Assembly: GCA_903906425.1 (NCBI GenBank)
Contig: CAIVKH010000276.1
Span: 1-37,758, forward strand
Reading direction: 5' to 3'
Length of the DNA stretch: 37,758 nucleotides
Source: an uncultured bacterium
GTDB lineage: Bacteria > Verrucomicrobiota > Kiritimatiellia > CAIVKH01
The translations under genes were made by a program, and so were the position numbers. Under the pieces are notes generated by a model that ran no database searches, had not been told where the DNA came from, and saw only the letters and a list, made by a program, of their open reading frames with translations. Shown piece after piece: positions 1-7,900 of the stretch (position 1 is its first letter; each line of letters begins with the position of its first letter).

Positions 1-2
1 CC

Positions 3-881
3 CTCGCGCAGCAGCTCGGCTACAAGGGGCTGAAGTGGCCCAAGTCGGTCGGGCCGGAGGGCCGCAGCGCGCCGTGGGTCGGCAACCAGGTTTTGCTCTG
101 GAAGCAGCCGCATCCGATTTTTTTCGCAGAGCTGGATTATCGCCTGCATCCCACGCGCGCAACGCTGGAAAAATGGCGCGACATCATTTTCGGCACCGCG
201 GAAAACATGGCTGACTATGCGACGCGCGATGAAAAGACGGGCATCTATTCGCTCGTCCCCGCGATGCCGCCGAGCGAGAAAGGCATCACGCACGATGACG
301 TTTTCGATCTCGCGTACTGGCGTTGGGGACTCGACAAGGCGCAAGAATGGCGGCAGCGACTCGGCCTCGCTCGCGAACCGCAGTGGGACAAAGTTCGCAA
401 GAATCTTGCGCCGCTGCCGGTCAGCGACGGCGTTTTCCTGATCTCTCCCGAATGGATGGACAGTTACACGAAACGCGCGTGGGAACATCCTGACCCCGTT
501 GGCGTTTTCGGAATGCTGCCGCCGATGGACGGCGTTGATGCGGAGACGGCGCATCGTACTGTCCGCAAAGTCTGGGAAACGTGGAACTGGGATCGCACGT
601 GGGGCTGGGATTGTCCGTGGATGGCGATGGCGGCCGCGCGCGTTGGCGAGCCGCAGATGGCTGTTGATGCGCTTTTGAAAGACAGCGCGCGAAATCAATT
701 CGACAAACGCGGCGTAAATACCGGCGGGCCGTGCCCGTACCTGCCCGGCAACGGCGGACTGCTCTACGCGGTGGCCATGATGGCCGCGGGCTGGGACGGC
801 GCGCCCGCAAAGCCGGCGCCCGGATTTCCGGATGGCGACGCGTGGCGCGTCCGCCACGAAGGCCTGCGGCCGGCGCCGTGA
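3..881 (+). CDS. Six-hairpin (alpha/alpha)6 glycosidase, GH65-like, C-terminal part
   Basis: The frame is open from the window edge, so the N-terminus is missing; about 292 residues remain. The visible part has the look of the catalytic helical barrel of GH65-like six-hairpin glycosidases: a WNWDRTWGWDCPWMAMAAARVGEP stretch is split here into its pieces WNWDRTWGWD and MAMAAARVGEP, followed by CPYLPGNGGLLYAVAMMAAGWDG and a final WRVRHEGLRP. In this fold such Trp- and Gly-rich helices line a sugar-binding cavity. The downstream exported protein starts 21 bp after the stop, which suggests co-transcription and a shared role in polysaccharide use. The exact GH family and substrate cannot be told from this fragment. 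Localisation is unknown because the N-terminus is outside the window. Confidence 0.68.
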   Translation, partial: LAQQLGYKGLKWPKSVGPEGRSAPWVGNQVLLWKQPHPIFFAELDYRLHPTRATLEKWRDIIFGTAENMADYATRDEKTGIYSLVPAMPPSEKGITHDDVFDLAYWRWGLDKAQEWRQRLGLAREPQWDKVRKNLAPLPVSDGVFLISPEWMDSYTKRAWEHPDPVGVFGMLPPMDGVDAETAHRTVRKVWETWNWDRTWGWDCPWMAMAAARVGEPQMAVDALLKDSARNQFDKRGVNTGGPCPYLPGNGGLLYAVAMMAAGWDGAPAKPAPGFPDGDAWRVRHEGLRPAP

Positions 882-902
882 CGAAGATAGGATTGTGAGA
901 AC

Positions 903-3239
903 ATGAAGATTCGCCTTCTGGCTTTGTGGGGCATTATCGCCATCGCAGCGTTTTCCATCCGGGCGGAGGACTACACGCTGCTGTGGTGGGCGGACGGTCC
1001 GCCGTATTTTCTGGGCTCCACCTCGCCGCCGCCGTCGCAGACGTTGTGCTTTCAATCGGGATCGTGGGGGCTTGCGTTCGACGCGACGCACGCCCGCGTT
1101 TTGCGCGCGGGGAAGTTTCCGAAGGCGATGCCCATCGAAAAGGCGATGCAGCCGGGTCGCGCGGCGTTGGCTGATTTACCGGCTGCGGATTGGGAATGCT
1201 CGGTGGTTTCGGATGGCCGCAGGTTTTCTTGCATCGGACATGCCGAATCCAAAGACGAGTTTTTCCAGCCGGTACGCTTCGTGGAAAGCGGGAGATTTTT
1301 TCAGCGCGTCGTGATCGAAGGATTGAAATTTGCCGACGACAAGGGGAATGAGTTCGCCTGCGGCGCGCGGCTGGAAATCTCCGCCTGGCCCGATCGGTTT
1401 GCGCTCCGGCTGGAAGTTGAACCCAAACAAATTCCCGCCGCTGGCTCGGTGGAAATGCGGCTGGGCAGAAAAACCGTTTCCGAAAAGTTGACGGAAAAGA
1501 CATCGGCGAGTCTCGAAGCTTTTGACGACGACACAAGTGTGCGCCCCCAGGTTGAGGCTGATCCGGCGCTCAAAATTTCGCTCGACGAATCATTGGGATG
1601 CTTCGCGATCGCGCTCCCGGAAAAGCCGTGGAGCAATGCCAAGGGAACTTACTATCCGGAGGAACAACTCGACCGGCTGGACCGATGGCGCGTCGCGCTG
1701 CAAAATGATTCTGATCGCGAGATGACAGCGCGACTCATGTTCACGCAGAAGCAGCAATTACCGATCACCGGATTCACGCCGATGTTGTGCGACGCCGACG
1801 GCACGCCATCGGGTATCCCGGTTCAACTTTCGAAGAACTGGCACCGGCGCCCGGAGAAAGGCGACCTGCCGCACGAAGGCCCGTGGTTTCACGGCTGCGC
1901 GTTCGTGAGGCTGCCGCCAAAATCAAAACGCGAATTTGTTTTTCAGATGGCTTACGCCCGCTACGGCGGCGTCTTCGCCGCATCGCACGCGCAGCTTTGC
2001 CTGATAGGGTGGGGGCATAATCAGTTCTGGGATCAGGCGGCGATCGGGAGCTTCGGCGAGAGCATTTGTTTCGAGCCGGGCCGCGTGCAGCGGCGCTGCT
2101 TCATTGACGACGTGCGCCCGCTGTTGACGCTGCCGCACGACAAGCCCGCGAAGCCTTGGGGCTGGGCGGAAAATTGTGGCGGCGGAGATTTCGCCATGTG
2201 GCAGGATGCGCAGGGCCGTTACCAGCCGATGCGCGCCACGCGGACCGATTATCGCGCCCAGGGTCCCTGTCTGACCGATGTGCGCTACGCCGAGGAGTCC
2301 GCGGGCGGCGAACTGGCCGCGCGCATGGATGTCTCGGTCCCGCGCAGCGACGATCATCTGCGAACCTTTTTCCATATCCGCTACGACGTGCGCCAGCCAA
2401 TGAAATTTCAGCGCCTCGCGTTTTTTCAACTCGGCTCCGATTTCTACAACGACACGCCATCGCGTCGAGTTGCGATCGGCGATGCGAGCGGTCTGCGCGA
2501 GGAATGGGAGCCGAAGCGCGCGAAGGATGTCTTCGACCGTCGCGGTGTTCCATTGAGCGGCGCGCAGCCGTGGATTTCCATTCACGGTCTTGACCGCGCG
2601 TCGCTTCAGACCGGGCACGCCGCCGCCAGCCGCGGTCTCATCATCCGTTCGTGGCGCGCGATGCTCGGCGGCAAATCGGTCGCGCAACCGCACGCGTCTT
2701 TTTTTTGCACCGAGTGGGGCAAAGGAAACTATCGCACCGTTGTCGAACTCGCGCCGCCCGCCGGCATCGAGGAATTGCAGCCGGGCGATTTTGTGGAAGC
2801 CGACTTGGAACTCGTGGTTTTCCCCGCCGATGCCTCCGCCTGCTACGCGCCGAACAAGGCATTTCAAGAAGCGCTGGCGCGCGATGCCGACACGTGGCCG
2901 ATGGTTCATCGCGAAGCCGCGGGCAATGCTCTGACGGCAAAGGCGAGCCGCGGCACCGTGGCGAATTCGTATCCGTTGGTCGTCGCGGTGGACTGGCGAC
3001 AGCGGGCCGAAGTGACGCTGCAAGGCGGACTCGGCTACGTGCCCGTCACCTTCACAGGCCTTTCGCAGCCGCGCGGTTTCACGCTGTTCGTTGACGAAAA
3101 ACCGCTGGATCAGAGTGTCCACGGAAATGACTTCTGGCAGACCGGATTCGATTCCGAAACGCAGCGATGGCGGATGACCTTCAACTTCCCGCTCGCCGGC
3201 GACATCGTCCACGCGATTCGATTTGCCAGGACGCCGTGA
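903..3239 (+). CDS. Large exported protein of unknown function, paired with glycosidase
   Basis: A 778-residue protein with a clear Sec signal peptide: a MKIR start, a hydrophobic stretch to about residue 18, and probable cleavage after SIRA before EDYT. The mature part is rich in aromatic residues and alternating beta-type sequence without repeats or transmembrane segments, as in multi-domain beta-sandwich carbohydrate-active proteins. I do not recognise a named family or catalytic motif. The ATG lies 21 bp after the glycosidase stop, so the two probably form one transcript. A secreted polysaccharide-binding or -degrading role is inference from this context only. Twin-palindrome element 1 starts 40 bp after the stop. 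Confidence 0.7.
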   Translation: MKIRLLALWGIIAIAAFSIRAEDYTLLWWADGPPYFLGSTSPPPSQTLCFQSGSWGLAFDATHARVLRAGKFPKAMPIEKAMQPGRAALADLPAADWECSVVSDGRRFSCIGHAESKDEFFQPVRFVESGRFFQRVVIEGLKFADDKGNEFACGARLEISAWPDRFALRLEVEPKQIPAAGSVEMRLGRKTVSEKLTEKTSASLEAFDDDTSVRPQVEADPALKISLDESLGCFAIALPEKPWSNAKGTYYPEEQLDRLDRWRVALQNDSDREMTARLMFTQKQQLPITGFTPMLCDADGTPSGIPVQLSKNWHRRPEKGDLPHEGPWFHGCAFVRLPPKSKREFVFQMAYARYGGVFAASHAQLCLIGWGHNQFWDQAAIGSFGESICFEPGRVQRRCFIDDVRPLLTLPHDKPAKPWGWAENCGGGDFAMWQDAQGRYQPMRATRTDYRAQGPCLTDVRYAEESAGGELAARMDVSVPRSDDHLRTFFHIRYDVRQPMKFQRLAFFQLGSDFYNDTPSRRVAIGDASGLREEWEPKRAKDVFDRRGVPLSGAQPWISIHGLDRASLQTGHAAASRGLIIRSWRAMLGGKSVAQPHASFFCTEWGKGNYRTVVELAPPAGIEELQPGDFVEADLELVVFPADASACYAPNKAFQEALARDADTWPMVHREAAGNALTAKASRGTVANSYPLVVAVDWRQRAEVTLQGGLGYVPVTFTGLSQPRGFTLFVDEKPLDQSVHGNDFWQTGFDSETQRWRMTFNFPLAGDIVHAIRFARTP

Positions 3240-3278
3240 AAATGGCGGGGCGAACGAGAATCGCGCGATGCGCGGCAG

Positions 3279-3326
3279 TTTCCAATGATTGGAAATTACG
3301 GCGGCGGAAATCTCCAATCATTGGAA
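3279..3326. repeat. Twin-palindrome element 1
   Basis: Arms at 3280-3294 (TTCCAATGATTGGAA) and 3312-3326 (CTCCAATCATTGGAA, one mismatch), starts 32 bp apart. The 17-bp spacer is attacggcggcggaaat. Central bases are G then C, so the arms are inverted relative to each other. It lies between the exported protein (3' end) and the RRM gene (5' end), both on the plus strand. Confidence 0.95.
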
Positions 3327-3341
3327 GAAAATGAAAATGCC

Positions 3342-3369
3342 TTGTTATGCCCGTCGTCCGATTTAGTAT
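3342..3369 (+). promoter_or_regulatory. Possible sigma70-type promoter of the RRM gene
   Basis: TTGTTA at 3342-3347 and TAGTAT at 3364-3369 are 16 bp apart and each match 4 of 6 consensus bases. They lie 28 bp before the proposed start codon and just after palindrome element 1. This is a pattern match only. Confidence 0.35.
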
Positions 3370-3397
3370 CGGCCTTTGCCGTTGAGGAGTAGCCATC

Positions 3398-3697
3398 TTG
3401 ATTTTGTTTGTGGGAAATCTTTCATTCAAGGCGACCGACGATCATCTGCGCACGACCTTCGAGGCGTTCGGTCAGGTGACATCGGCGCGCGTGGCCAAGG
3501 AACGCGATACGGGCCGCTCGCGGGGCTTCGGATTTGTCGAGATGCCCAACGAGGCGCAGGCCAGAAAAGCCATCGAGGCCGCGAACAATCAGCCGATTTG
3601 CGGCAGGCCCGCGAAGGTCGGCGAGGCGCGGGATCGCCAGCCTCGGCATCCGCCGCAAGCTGATATGCAAAATCAGGGAGACAAAGCGGGTTCCTAA
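3398..3697 (+). CDS. Single-RRM RNA-binding protein
   Basis: A 99-residue protein made of one RNA recognition motif plus a short polar tail. RNP2 is visible as LFVGNLSF (residues 3-10) and RNP1 as RGFGFVEM (about 43-50), with the standard spacing and the aromatic residues that stack on RNA bases. Small RRM proteins of this type occur in cyanobacteria and many PVC and Bacteroidota genomes, where cold-induced or mRNA-localising roles have been proposed. The start is TTG at 3398, chosen because GAGGAG at 3384-3389 lies 8 nt upstream and RNP2 begins immediately after. The tail (RPAKVGEARDRQPRHPPQ) is basic and probably disordered. An 86-aa ORF follows 16 bp downstream. Confidence 0.9.
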   Translation: MILFVGNLSFKATDDHLRTTFEAFGQVTSARVAKERDTGRSRGFGFVEMPNEAQARKAIEAANNQPICGRPAKVGEARDRQPRHPPQADMQNQGDKAGS

Positions 3698-3713
3698 GGT
3701 AGATTGGATCGTC

Positions 3714-3974
3714 ATGTTGCCGTTCATCAGAAGAAAAAATAATGACGCAGGGGGAGGCGAAAAGCCGGCCGCGAAGCCGGAATCGCAGCCGGAGAGTTTT
3801 GATGAAAAACGCCCTGTGAAGCGCGATCCACCGGGCGTTCAGATGCTCAAGGAAGTCTGGAAAATCGGAGCGACCAAGAAGAAAAAAGAAATGCCTCCGC
3901 CCGGCGTTTCGAGCGATATCTACTGCGTTCCGAAACAGCGCCAGATGCCTCCGCGGCATGGCGGCGGCACGTAA
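3714..3974 (+). CDS. Small basic hypothetical protein (86 aa)
   Basis: I do not recognise a family. The protein starts MLPFIRRKNND, has a Pro/Glu/Lys-rich middle (KPAAKPESQPESFDEKRP), then a possible helix (VQMLKEVWKIG) followed by KKKKE and a Pro/Gly tail. There is no signal peptide or transmembrane segment; it is probably largely disordered. It lies 16 bp after the RRM gene on the same strand, with AAGGT about 12 nt before the ATG. That it is translated at all is inferred from spacing and the absence of a competing frame. A link with the RNA-binding neighbour is possible but unsupported. Confidence 0.5.
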   Translation: MLPFIRRKNNDAGGGEKPAAKPESQPESFDEKRPVKRDPPGVQMLKEVWKIGATKKKKEMPPPGVSSDIYCVPKQRQMPPRHGGGT

Positions 3975-4088
3975 CAGCGCTCCTTTTCCCCCGTAAATCC
4001 GCCGTCGATTGCGCGACGTGAATTTCACGATCGGGAAATCAGACTTGTCCTGACGACCGCAAGTTTGCATCGCGGGTCCGTTGCGGAC

Positions 4089-5399
4089 ATGATCGGCGGC
4101 GTGAAGAAAACTGAATCAACCGCCGATGCGCCACGGCTCGTGGCCGCAAAAATTCTCGCCTCGTGGCTCAGCGCCGGACGTTTTCCCGACCGCGAAATCG
4201 CGAATGTTTCGCAGGGGCGCGCCTTCGTCACCGAAATTGTTTACGGTGTTGTGCGCCGTCATCGCACGCTGCTTTTTTTTCGCGAGCGCCTCGCGATGCG
4301 CCGGCCCGCCGCGCCGATCGAGGCGGTTGTTCTCGCAGCGCTCTACGAACTTTTCTTTCTCGACGACACGCAGCCTTTCGCCACGGTTCATGAAGCTGTC
4401 GAAGCCGCGCGCGCGCTTGCGGGCCGGCACGCCGCGTCGTTCGTCAACGCCGTCCTGCGCCGCGCGCAGCGCGAGGAAAAAGAACTCCGCGCCGCGCTCG
4501 AACTCGCGCCGCCCGGAGTGCGGCTTTCGCATCCCGATTCGCTGCTGCAACGCTGGCGGCAGCATTATGGCGATTCCCGCGCGGAGGCTTTGTGCGCGTG
4601 GGACAACACCCGGCCCGAAACCGTCCTGCGCGTGCTCGGAAGCCGCGCGACGGCTGCCGAACTTATCGCGCGCGCCGGATTCGAAAACATCACACTCGTC
4701 CGGCACCACGCGCGACCCGACGATTGTCTCGTGCTGCCGCGCGGCGTCTCCGTCGAAAGCCTGCCGGGCTATTCCGACGGCTGGTTTGCCGTTCAGGATC
4801 CTTCCACGCTCGGCGCGGTTGATCTGCTCGCGCCCCGCCCCGGCGAGGTGGTCATTGATTCGTGCGCGTCGCCCGGCGGAAAAGCCGCCGCGATCTGGGA
4901 TCGCATGAACGGACAGGGAACACTGGTCGCCTGCGATATTCACGAAGACCGCGTGAAGCGGCTGAAGGAAAATTTTGTTCGGCTGAAAATGGACGGCGTT
5001 CACGTCGCGCTGACCGACTCGGCGGACCGCTCGCATGTCGAAGCCGCGATCAAGGCCGCGAAAATGCCGCCGCCCGACGCGATCCTGCTCGATGTGCCGT
5101 GCAGCAATACTGGCGTGCTCCGCCGTCGCGCCGACGCACGCTGGCGCTTCGACGAAATCCGCCTCGCGCAGTTGACGGAATTACAGGCGCGGATGCTCGA
5201 CACGGCCGCGGCGATCCTGCGGCCCGGCGGGAGAATCGTGTACAGCACGTGCAGCCTCGAGGCCGAGGAAAACGAGCGCCAGATCCAGCGTTTCCTCGCC
5301 GCGCACTCAGGCTTCAAACTCGAAGCCGAATTCAAATCGTTCCCGCCGGAATCGAAAATGGACGGCGCGTTCGCGGCGCGGCTCGCAAACTTCCAATGA
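4089..5399 (+). CDS. rsmB: 16S rRNA m5C967 methyltransferase RsmB
   Basis: A 436-residue protein with an N-terminal NusB-like RNA-binding domain (residues ~15-135, including FVNAVLRRA at 118-126) and a Rossmann methyltransferase domain. It transfers a methyl group from SAM to C5 of cytosine in 16S rRNA. SCASPGGK (258-265) is the SAM-binding motif I, DVPCSNTGVLRR (335-346) carries one catalytic-motif cysteine (C338), and YSTCSLEAEEN (385-395) carries the second (C388). The start at ATG 4089 is preferred over TTG 4065, although no strong Shine-Dalgarno sequence is visible. The family-typical end MDGAFAARL is followed by ANFQ and a TGA stop lying inside palindrome element 2, so the last two residues and the stop are encoded by the repeat. 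The gene is convergent with nadK. Confidence 0.95.
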   Translation: MIGGVKKTESTADAPRLVAAKILASWLSAGRFPDREIANVSQGRAFVTEIVYGVVRRHRTLLFFRERLAMRRPAAPIEAVVLAALYELFFLDDTQPFATVHEAVEAARALAGRHAASFVNAVLRRAQREEKELRAALELAPPGVRLSHPDSLLQRWRQHYGDSRAEALCAWDNTRPETVLRVLGSRATAAELIARAGFENITLVRHHARPDDCLVLPRGVSVESLPGYSDGWFAVQDPSTLGAVDLLAPRPGEVVIDSCASPGGKAAAIWDRMNGQGTLVACDIHEDRVKRLKENFVRLKMDGVHVALTDSADRSHVEAAIKAAKMPPPDAILLDVPCSNTGVLRRRADARWRFDEIRLAQLTELQARMLDTAAAILRPGGRIVYSTCSLEAEENERQIQRFLAAHSGFKLEAEFKSFPPESKMDGAFAARLANFQ

Positions 5400-5437
5400 T
5401 TGGAAAAGACGGCGGCGCAAATTTCCAATCATTGGAA
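5391..5437. repeat. Twin-palindrome element 2
   Basis: Arms at 5391-5405 (TTCCAATGATTGGAA) and 5423-5437 (TTCCAATCATTGGAA), both exact, starts 32 bp apart; spacer aagacggcggcgcaaat. Centres are G then C. The TGA at 5397-5399 in the first arm is the rsmB stop codon. The element lies between convergent rsmB and nadK. Confidence 0.97.
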
Positions 5438-5490
5438 GTTTTCGGAAGCGCCGCAACCCGGAGAAATAATTTTTCGGAGCAGCGCGATGT

Positions 5491-6357
5491 TCAGCGCGGG
5501 CCGCTGCTGCCGCGCCAGCTTAGTTTTTGTCGGAGCACGTCGAAATAATTGTAGCCCGGCAGATGCACGAAGCGGACGCGGTCGGGGCTGGCGCGTACGA
5601 CGAGGCGGTCGCCCTGGCGGAGCTTGTAGGTTTCCTGGCCGTCAATCGAGCCGAGCAATTCCTTGTGGCTTTCGGCCACCGTGATGCCGATGACATGCTG
5701 CTGCGGCAGTACGACGGGCCGCGCGGTCAGCGCATGCGGGCTGATGACGTTTATCAGCAGCGCGGGCGTTTCCGGGTGGACAATCGGGCCGCCGGCAGAA
5801 AGCGAGTGCCCGGTGCTGCCGGTCGGCGTGGCCACGACGATGCCGTCGCAGCGGTACGAGGTTACCGGATCGCCATCGACAGTCACATCGATCGTGATGA
5901 TGCGCGTGGACTGGCCCCAGCCGATGACGACATCGTTGAGCGCGCGCGATTCGCCGAGCTTTTCGCCACCGCGCCAGACGGTGCAGGAAATCGCCATCCG
6001 TTCGGAAAGCGTGAAGTTGCCGGCGACGAGATAATCGAGCGCCTGTTCGAGATCACCCTGGCTGACGCTGGTGAGAAAACCGAGGAAGCCGAGGTTGACG
6101 CCAAGAATCGGCGTGGCCGTCTGGTGCAGCAGATGCGCGGCTTGCAGCATCGTACCGTCGCCGCCGACGGCGATGAGAACATCAACTTCGCCCGCGATTT
6201 TCGCGGCTTCGACATGCGTGCAACCGTGGAGAAATTTTGCGGATTCGCCGAAACTGACGACGCGCAATTTCAGCGCCGTTGCTTTCGCCGCGAGACGCTG
6301 CAGGACTGCCGGCGATTCCGGTTTCGTACAGTTGGCCACAACTCCGATTGTTTTCAT
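5491..6357 (-). CDS. nadK: NAD kinase
   Basis: A 288-residue ATP-dependent NAD kinase that makes NADP+ in the cytoplasm. From the start MKTIGVV, the diagnostic GGDGT motif is at residues 65-69, NDVV at 141-144, and TPTGSTGHSLSAGGPIVHP at 178-196, all in family order and at the usual length. The ATG at 6357 overlaps the tlyA stop (ATGA), which decides this start over a longer in-frame extension and indicates translational coupling. The tlyA-nadK neighbourhood is common in bacteria. The stop is convergent with rsmB, with palindrome element 2 between them. Confidence 0.95.
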   Translation of the reverse strand: MKTIGVVANCTKPESPAVLQRLAAKATALKLRVVSFGESAKFLHGCTHVEAAKIAGEVDVLIAVGGDGTMLQAAHLLHQTATPILGVNLGFLGFLTSVSQGDLEQALDYLVAGNFTLSERMAISCTVWRGGEKLGESRALNDVVIGWGQSTRIITIDVTVDGDPVTSYRCDGIVVATPTGSTGHSLSAGGPIVHPETPALLINVISPHALTARPVVLPQQHVIGITVAESHKELLGSIDGQETYKLRQGDRLVVRASPDRVRFVHLPGYNYFDVLRQKLSWRGSSGPR

Positions 6358-7088
6358 TTTCTGTTCCACCACGCCAAAAATTCCACGTTGCCCGCCGGGC
6401 CTTTGATCGGCGATTCGCAAACGCCGCGCCATTCCAGCCCCAGCTTGTTTTCGCCGAAGACGCGGATTTTTTCAACGACCGCCTCGCGCATCTGCACGTC
6501 GCGGACGACGCCGCCCGCGCCGACCTGGTCGCGGCCCACCTCGAATTGCGGCTTGATCAGCGTGACCAGCGTTGCAGGCACGGCGAGGACTTTGATAACT
6601 GCGGGCAGCACGAGCGTCAACGAGATGAATGAAACATCGGCGCACGCGAACGATGGTTTTTCGGGAAGCAGCGTCGGCGTGATGTACCGCGCGTTGATTT
6701 CGTCAATGACGACGACGCGCGGATCGCTGCGGAGTTTCCAGTGCAACTGGCCCTTGCCGACATCCACGGAATAAACCCGCGCCGCGCCGTGCTGAAGCAG
6801 GCAGTCGGTGAAGCCGCCGGTGGACGCGCCGACGTCGAGGCAGACGAGTCCCTCGACGTTCAAACCGAATTTTTGAAATGCACCTTCGAGTTTTTCGCCG
6901 CCGCGGCTGACGAACCGCTCGGGCTGCTCGATTTCGATTTTACAATCGTCCGCGAAAGTTTTCCCCGGCTTGTCGCTCACGTTTCCGGCGACGCGGACTT
7001 TTCCGGCGATGATGAGCCGTTGCGCCTTCTCGCGGCTTTCCGCAAGACCGCGCGAAACGAGAAGTTGATCAAGTCGTATTCCAGCCAT
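6354..7088 (-). CDS. tlyA: TlyA-family rRNA 2'-O-methyltransferase (S4 + FtsJ domains)
   Basis: A 244-residue protein with an N-terminal S4 RNA-binding domain (MAGIRLDQLLVSRGLAESREKAQRLI, residues 1-26, extending to about 60), the linker FVSRGGEKL (59-67), and an FtsJ-like methyltransferase domain. DVGASTGGFTDCLL (85-98) is the SAM-binding motif, DVSFISL (151-157) and LIKPQFEVGR (177-186) are family signatures. TlyA enzymes 2'-O-methylate cytidines in 16S and/or 23S rRNA; which sites apply here is unknown. The start at ATG 7088 is preferred because the longer in-frame extension would translate palindrome element 3 and has no homology-like sequence. It is the first gene of a two-gene operon with nadK. 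Confidence 0.92.
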   Translation of the reverse strand: MAGIRLDQLLVSRGLAESREKAQRLIIAGKVRVAGNVSDKPGKTFADDCKIEIEQPERFVSRGGEKLEGAFQKFGLNVEGLVCLDVGASTGGFTDCLLQHGAARVYSVDVGKGQLHWKLRSDPRVVVIDEINARYITPTLLPEKPSFACADVSFISLTLVLPAVIKVLAVPATLVTLIKPQFEVGRDQVGAGGVVRDVQMREAVVEKIRVFGENKLGLEWRGVCESPIKGPAGNVEFLAWWNRK

Positions 7089-7150
7089 GCTCCAAATGTG
7101 CCGCAAGTCACCGCACAACTCCAGCGCCGCGTCGCCCAATCCGCCCCAGC

Positions 7151-7197
7151 TTCCAACCATTGGAAACCCCGCCCCCGTAAACTTCCAATCATTGGAA
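7151..7197. repeat. Twin-palindrome element 3
   Basis: Arms at 7151-7165 (TTCCAACCATTGGAA, one mismatch) and 7183-7197 (TTCCAATCATTGGAA), starts 32 bp apart; spacer accccgcccccgtaaac. Both centres are C. It lies 62 bp upstream of tlyA and separates that operon from the next minus-strand unit. Confidence 0.93.
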
Positions 7198-7456
7198 CTT
7201 TGGTGGAGCGGTTTCGCCGAAAACGCTTCAGCTGCCCGCAACGCAGCAAGAGCGCTGGGAAAACGCGCTCCACCAGGCCGGTCAGGCGGGATTGTGCGGG
7301 CAGATGACTTGGGTGGTGGCGGGGTGGCCGGTGCGATCTTTTCGTGCGGGGTGGGGGATGGAAATCCGAGGTTTGGGCCGCCGATGGCGGCGGCAGTGAT
7401 TTTCGATGACTTTTTGCTGTTTTTTCCACTTTCTTCGATTTTTCAAGGATTTTGAC
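7198..7456. other. Non-coding stretch with a long inverted repeat
   Basis: No convincing gene. TGGTGGAGCG at 7201-7210 is an exact inverted match to CGCTCCACCA at 7266-7275, leaving a 55-bp loop, so a structured transcript or DNA is possible. A G-rich run follows at about 7310-7370 and a T-rich run at about 7421-7454. The function is unknown. Confidence 0.5.
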
Positions 7457-7771
7457 CTTGTCTGGCTTCCAGACAAGCTTGTCTAGCGACTAGACAGGCC
7501 TGTCTGAGAGCTAGATCACGTGAAACTGGAGCTGGCTCACCTGAGCTGGTTGCCAGATCAAGTGAAACCGGAGCTGGCTCACCTGAGCCGGTTGCCAGAT
7601 CAAGTGAGCTGATAGCTGGCTCACCTGAGCCGGTTGCCAGATCAAGTGAGCCGATGGCTGGCTCACCTGAGCCGGTTGCCAGATCAAGTGAGGCCATGAC
7701 TGGCTCACCTGAGCCAAAAATCAGTTTAAGTGAAAGAGGCGCCCGGGCACCTGAACTGGTCTCGGTTGGAG
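7457..7771. repeat. 21-bp-phased (42-bp dimeric) tandem repeat array
   Basis: The sequence divides into about 15 consecutive 21-bp blocks that alternate between two types, giving a 42-bp higher-order unit. The motif ctggctcac recurs at 7532, 7574, 7616, 7658 and 7700, always exactly 42 bp apart. Central blocks are near-identical (ctgagccggttgccagatcaa three times) and both ends are more diverged. Most blocks are imperfect inverted repeats: the first is CTTGTCTGG-ctt-CCAGACAAG (perfect 9-bp arms, 7457-7477), the second CTTGTCTAG-cga-CTAGACAGG, and GGCTCA-cc-TGAGCC spans block junctions. Because 21 is divisible by 3 and stops are absent, several frames stay open on both strands and encode 14-residue repeats (for example SLDLATGSGEPA on the minus strand), but none has a convincing start or family. 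Confidence 0.93.
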
Positions 7772-7900
7772 GTCAGGTTGCTGCGGAACGAATCGGTCCG
7801 ATTGGGGGGGAGGTTTTCGGAGGGCAAAAGCGTGTGACAGCGTCCGAACTTGCGGGCGCGCTGCGAGCGCACTACGAATCTCGGGGGCTGGGGATTGAAA

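Noticed and set aside
1923..3317. Long antisense frames such as 1923-3317 (-), 30188-31825 (-), 32147-33916 (-), 5527-6774 (+) and 23541-24614 (+)
   Set aside because: They lie opposite well-supported genes and are Arg/His/Asp-rich low-complexity translations, a usual by-product of GC-rich coding DNA.
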